Source: Cyathus striatus
Lineage: Eukaryota > Basidiomycota > Agaricomycetes > Agaricales > Nidulariaceae
Assembly (NCBI GenBank): GCA_025738555.1
Contig: JAOVFP010000005.1
Location: 4,464,001-4,528,000 of the forward strand
DNA: 64,000 nucleotides
Direction: 5' to 3'
Position numbers and translations under genes: made by a program. Position 1 is the first letter of the stretch. The number at the start of each line of letters is the position of its first letter. Under the pieces are notes generated by a model. The model was given only the letters and a program-made list of their open reading frames with translations, searched no databases and was not told the DNA's origin. Positions 60,279-64,000 of the stretch are shown piece by piece.

Positions 60279-61264
60279 CTATTCCGAGCCGGAATATATA
60301 TGAAGTTTTGGGCTTTGCCTTCCTGCAGGATGAAAAGCATTGAGGGCTCTGAAGGAGCATAGTGCTAGAACCGAAGCACCAATGTAAATATATAATCTAA
60401 TATGCCAGGGATTTTCAGTGAGAAATGGATATGGAACTACGAAACTTGTGTTAAGTATAGTATTCATTTCACGAATCCAGTAGGAATGCAATCACTTACA
60501 AGTACCGTCGTTATACTTAGCGCATCTCTCTACCCACCATCCGTACCAGATGGCAAAGGAACTTATTATAAAGGGAGCACCAAACTTGGCTAGGCTTCCG
60601 TCATATTTTTTCTCGAGAAGGATGAAGTCAAGCACTAAAGCAATTCCAGGACATGCATGAAGTGCTAAATCTATCGAAAGAGGTATCCGAAAAATGGGAG
60701 GATTGGTGTATGATGAAGAGGGCTCAGTCTCGAGCCTGTTTTGTTGCAGGATGAGTTGCGGAGCCAGGAGTATCAAAAACCAGTAAATAGAAGATATAAC
60801 AACAGCCAGCTAGTAAGGGTGTTGTAGTTTTTAAAACCTCAACGACAGATATGAGTATTCGAAACTTACTGGCAATGCGATAACAAGTATCAACCGTTTG
60901 ATTACTTTGAAACCTATAGCAGGTCCGCTTTACCTCAGTGCAAGCCGCCGGGATAACTTAACGTTGCTACGTACTTCGAAGGGACGGTCCAATGTCAACT
61001 AGCAACCCAAATAGCATTGTCAGGAAAGCAAGTGCCAACCTGTGAATACATAGTTCCAATTCAGTAATGCAGAACTGTTACTAAGAAAATAAAATTGAAG
61101 CTTTACCCTTGAATAGTCAAAAATTGAGAGTGACCACCATACTGGCTTCTAACCTGTGTATCAAGCTGAACAAGTTTTTCTAAGCTGTTGTAGCCATACA
61201 ACATTATTGCAGCAGAAGCACTGTGAAATATCATTCTAGATATAGGAAATGGCATCATAGACAT
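60279..61264 (-). CDS. FAR-17a/AIG1-like membrane protein
   Basis: From about 61264 (MSMMPFPISRM) to the stop at 60279-60281. Features: HSASAAIMLYGYNSL, QYGGHSQFLTIQG, a helix around LALAFLTMLFGLLVD, then PLSIDLALHACPGIALVLDF, FIISSFAIWYGWWVERC and YPFLTENPWHIRLYIYIGAS. These match the AIG1/FAR-17a family of six-helix ER membrane proteins; animal AIG1 and ADTRP hydrolyse fatty acid esters of hydroxy fatty acids with a Thr/His pair. The conserved His lies in LALHACP. Introns interrupt the gene near 60,490, 60,780-60,860 and 61,040-61,105. Confidence 0.8.
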
Positions 61265-61555
61265 TGTTGTTATACGGGGGTTGACAACAAGAAAAAGAAA
61301 AGTTCGCTTTTGGACGCGAACTTCTGAACAGAGGCACACATGGGGCCTGGGCCTGGGGGCGCGATGGTGTGTCTTGGCTTAGTCATTTGAAGGGTCCAAA
61401 TAAAATGTAATGTAAGTACGCAAACATCCCTAGCTAAGCACTAGCAGCGCGGTTTCAGCTTCAACGTCAACTTTCAACGTTTCAACTTTGACTGCGGCTA
61501 GTACTTACTCTTGCTTGCTAGATTTTACCAGCTAAGGGCTGCAAGACATGAATTC
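61265..61555. other. Divergent intergenic region
   Basis: Between the AIG1-like gene (minus) and the PIG-H gene (plus). It has repeated CAACTTTCAACGTTTCAACTT words near 61,470 and no gene. Confidence 0.45.
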
Positions 61556-62137
61556 ATGGGAAAAGTACACCAAAACCTTCAATTCCCTGTAATTCAGCAT
61601 TGCGGATATCGCGAATACGTAGTACACAAGCGAGTATCAAAACTAGCTTCATGGCAATTAACTGCCATGTATCATGTTGCAGTTCAGGCTTGTTTATATC
61701 TATCTGGCATACTGTGGATGCAGGTATGGACATGTTATATTTTCGTGTTCCTGTTGTACTTACTATGCAAAGAATCGGCTGATTTGGACGGTCATACCTT
61801 TCTCGTTACTTCTATTCATCGTCAGTACATACAGCTCCCATGTCTCCGGTATGTATCTCTCAGTATAATGGCGGTCGCTCGAGCATATGCTAAATGCAAT
61901 GAAGAAACCTTGAGCATCATTCCGCTTCATGGGATTCAACTTACCACTTGCTATCATTATCTTCCTTTTCGGTTGGGAAATAACAGACAGTTTATCCCCT
62001 ATTCTCGCATTCGAGACGTAGTGATCAACGAAACCCTTAGTTGCTGGAATGTGAAATTTTATCTAGTCATTATCATATCTTCTCATAATCATCAACCAGC
62101 ATTACATATTGCATTTCCAGTGGGTCAATACTATTAG
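61556..62137 (+). CDS. GPI15: PIG-H subunit of GPI-GlcNAc transferase
   Basis: PIG-H is part of the ER complex that makes GlcNAc-PI, the first step of GPI-anchor synthesis. The start ATG at 61556 gives MGKVHQNLQF. A hydrophobic hairpin follows (LYLSGILWMQVWTCYIFVFLLYLL), then the family core: EETLSIIPLHGIQLTT, RQFIPYSRIRDVVINETLS and WNVKFYLVIII. The frame stays open from the start to TAG at 62135-62137. Sixty-odd bases further the same frame holds IDTVADHF-like codons before a second stop, so the TAG could be a mutation, or an unrecognised short intron may lie here. An intron inside 61,720-61,900 is also possible. Confidence 0.75.
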   Translation: MGKVHQNLQFPVIQHCGYREYVVHKRVSKLASWQLTAMYHVAVQACLYLSGILWMQVWTCYIFVFLLYLLCKESADLDGHTFLVTSIHRQYIQLPCLRYVSLSIMAVARAYAKCNEETLSIIPLHGIQLTTCYHYLPFRLGNNRQFIPYSRIRDVVINETLSCWNVKFYLVIIISSHNHQPALHIAFPVGQYY

Positions 62138-62333
62138 ACTCATCATATTCCTGTCATTGACACCGTAGCAGATCACTTCACCTCCAATATCCTCACTTAC
62201 TGAGGTCTATCAAGACATTCACTCGTCATTGCCTGCTTGAACCAACTTATGCTGTATGATACAGTACATTCTAAAAGGATGGTTAAACATCACATTGAAG
62301 AGTTCAGTACTTATTCGACAAGTATTCCGTTGC
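62138..62333. other. Convergent 3' intergenic region
   Basis: About 200 bases between two convergent genes. The PIG-H frame continues to a TGA near 62,202 if the TAG at 62135 is passed. Nothing else is seen. Confidence 0.45.
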
Positions 62334-64000
62334 TTAGTGATTACACCAACTCTCCTCACTCTCGTAAGCGCTAAGTAGATCATCATAACCTTCATCATCT
62401 CCTTCTTCTGCGGCGCTTTCTCGTCCTTTCTTAGGTTCAGTCGAAGGTCTACGTACTCTGCCTCCAGTCGAGACCTTGCGAATTCTCCCATCAGCTGTAT
62501 CTTCAGAACCCTTACGAGATAGATTGTGACTATCAGTAGAAATCTTTCTGACTCGTCTCGACCGTGGTGAAATTGGACCAGAGCTGCCTTGTTCGAAACC
62601 GGTTGCTTTGGGCGTCATGAGCGACTCCTGATCAGCGACCGGCCAATCAACTGTTAACGTGGACGGACTGGGAGTTCTTTGCTCCACATGCCGCGGTTTA
62701 GGACTGGCGTTTCGTATCGTAAGATTCGCAAGGCGTGGTGGATAACGCTTAACTCTAGGACGTTGGCCAGGGGATATCTCGCTATTAGCGGACGAATATG
62801 AATCTGATGTGATGAGGCTTTCTGATTCCGCTGTCTTCCTCCGCGTGCCTTTCTTACCATGAGTCAGACTTTCTAAGCCGTGTAGATCTCTTGGTGATGG
62901 TTTGTCTATTGGCACAACATGATGTACAGCAGCCGGCGAAAACGACGCTGAAGGAGACGCTCGGATTTCACTGCCTGATAAAGAACCAGCAGACAACGGG
63001 GGACTAAATAAACCTCTATCGAAGGATGCCACCGACGACGTCTTGGATGACCGCGCGTTGAAGTTCGGTGCCATTGGAGAGATGGACCTGCGATTTAATG
63101 GGACAATTCTACTAGAATTAACTGTATCCGAGTCCCATCCTCTACGCATGCTTACGGGATAGCGTGATGGGTCACTGGGGGAAAGCGATGATGCAGATGA
63201 GCGAGAACTCTTGTGAAATCCAGATGATTTCATCTTAGTCTCATCATTCCACTGTTGTATTTCCGGAGACGATATGTTGCTGTGCATACGAATATTAGAC
63301 GAGTCATGAGGCGACGTTATGAGCGTGGTCGAGTTCAACATCAACGGGCGAGGTATTGCTTTCCCCTCTTTAGACGAGCGGGATTTATATATAAGACTTT
63401 TTGTCCGTGCCAAAATGTTTTCACCGCCTGATGATACATGTCCAGTATCTGTTGACGCAACGGAACTATCCACGTGAGAGTCGATGAAAGTATCTCGGGG
63501 TGAACGAAATATTGTAGGTAACGGTGAACTATGACCGTCTAGATTGTGCTTTGCCCCAAAGTTACTTGCGTTAGATCGCGGGGATTCTGCTCTTTCGTGT
63601 TTTGGAACCTGTCGCTCTGAAGCTGTGGATACATTCGTTGCTGGAAGACGACCCCATATAAATCCTCGAGCCCTCCAGTTGCTACTAACTTTTGACAGCG
63701 TGGCCACAGCATCCGAGTCTTTCAGCTTATCTGCATATCCCCAGATACTGGTGGAAACATGTACATCTTCGGTTTTCCGTTCTTCTTCATCTTTCGGCTC
63801 AGGGGAAATAGGTAAGATAGGCGTAGCTGGAGGCTCCATTGATGTTTGATTGGTGATACCTTTCCACATGGTGGTTGCGATTTGTGAAGTTAAACTAGTT
63901 GTTGCTGGGGTATCAGTATAATTGCCATCCCCAGGAACAGATTCAGTCGAGCTTGACACATTTTCCTCTTGGTCAGAATCTTCGGGAGATGAGACCTGAT
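62334..64000 (-). CDS. Unrecognised serine-rich disordered protein, 5' end outside window
   Basis: The minus-strand frame is open from the window edge to the stop at 62334-62336, about 555 codons with no intron seen. It is dominated by Ser, Pro, Arg and Thr and looks disordered. One more ordered stretch near the upstream end reads WGYADKLKDSDAVATLSKVSSNW. Several S/T-P and R-x-x-S sites (RSPRD, SPRSRR, RKIST) suggest phosphorylation. The tail is acidic (EEGDDEGYDDLLSAYESEE). I do not recognise the family. No start is annotated because the frame runs off the window. Confidence 0.65.
   Translation of the reverse strand, partial: QVSSPEDSDQEENVSSSTESVPGDGNYTDTPATTSLTSQIATTMWKGITNQTSMEPPATPILPISPEPKDEEERKTEDVHVSTSIWGYADKLKDSDAVATLSKVSSNWRARGFIWGRLPATNVSTASERQVPKHERAESPRSNASNFGAKHNLDGHSSPLPTIFRSPRDTFIDSHVDSSVASTDTGHVSSGGENILARTKSLIYKSRSSKEGKAIPRPLMLNSTTLITSPHDSSNIRMHSNISSPEIQQWNDETKMKSSGFHKSSRSSASSLSPSDPSRYPVSMRRGWDSDTVNSSRIVPLNRRSISPMAPNFNARSSKTSSVASFDRGLFSPPLSAGSLSGSEIRASPSASFSPAAVHHVVPIDKPSPRDLHGLESLTHGKKGTRRKTAESESLITSDSYSSANSEISPGQRPRVKRYPPRLANLTIRNASPKPRHVEQRTPSPSTLTVDWPVADQESLMTPKATGFEQGSSGPISPRSRRVRKISTDSHNLSRKGSEDTADGRIRKVSTGGRVRRPSTEPKKGRESAAEEGDDEGYDDLLSAYESEESWCNH

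Overview
The window looks like basidiomycete DNA, most likely from a mushroom-forming Agaricomycete. The genes are split by many short introns of about 45-70 nt with GT...AG ends. The mobile elements are types common in Agaricomycetes: Ty3/gypsy chromoviruses, a Plavaka DNA transposon with a DUF6532 partner gene, and Copia. This assignment is inferred from gene style and element content, not from a marker gene.

Positions 1 to about 39,000 are a mobile-element block. From left to right it holds: a MITE-like element (1-445); chromovirus A on the minus strand (1288-8230); a Plavaka transposon (8363-22768) whose transposase gene is split by chromovirus B (14682-22292, identical-looking 766-bp LTRs, TTCAC target duplication); a solo A-type LTR (22847-23456); a 159-bp tandem array (about 23640-24560); a truncated inverted C-type LTR (25967-26413); chromovirus C (26414-36860), which carries an antisense cysteine-rich coiled-coil gene and has a further LTR-like insertion in its gag; and a truncated Copia gag with its LTR (36861 to about 38018).

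Chromoviruses A, B and C share one design: gag with a CCHC knuckle, a frameshift site at an A-run next to the gag stop, protease, reverse transcriptase, RNase H, integrase and a C-terminal chromodomain. In all three, an 10-13 nt stretch of the LTR is complementary to the sequence just inside the 5' LTR and lies 33-34 nt after a TATA-like box. This is the arrangement expected for Tf1-type self-priming. The older elements (A, C, Plavaka, the antisense gene) are broken mainly by in-frame TGA codons, often where sister copies keep arginine, which suggests CGA to TGA deamination. Young element B is broken only by short indels.

Positions 39,145 to 64,000 are a compact host gene block: a FUN14 protein, three tandem MARVEL-like membrane proteins, a HEAT-repeat PP4-regulatory-like protein, aspartate aminotransferase, an AN1 zinc-finger protein, a syntaxin, argininosuccinate lyase, a major facilitator transporter, a FAR-17a/AIG1-like protein, the GPI-GlcNAc transferase subunit PIG-H, and the 3' part of an unrecognised serine-rich protein. 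These are mostly housekeeping functions (mitochondrial quality control, nitrogen metabolism, secretion, GPI anchors), and no pathway cluster is evident. No tRNA, rRNA or CRISPR array was seen.
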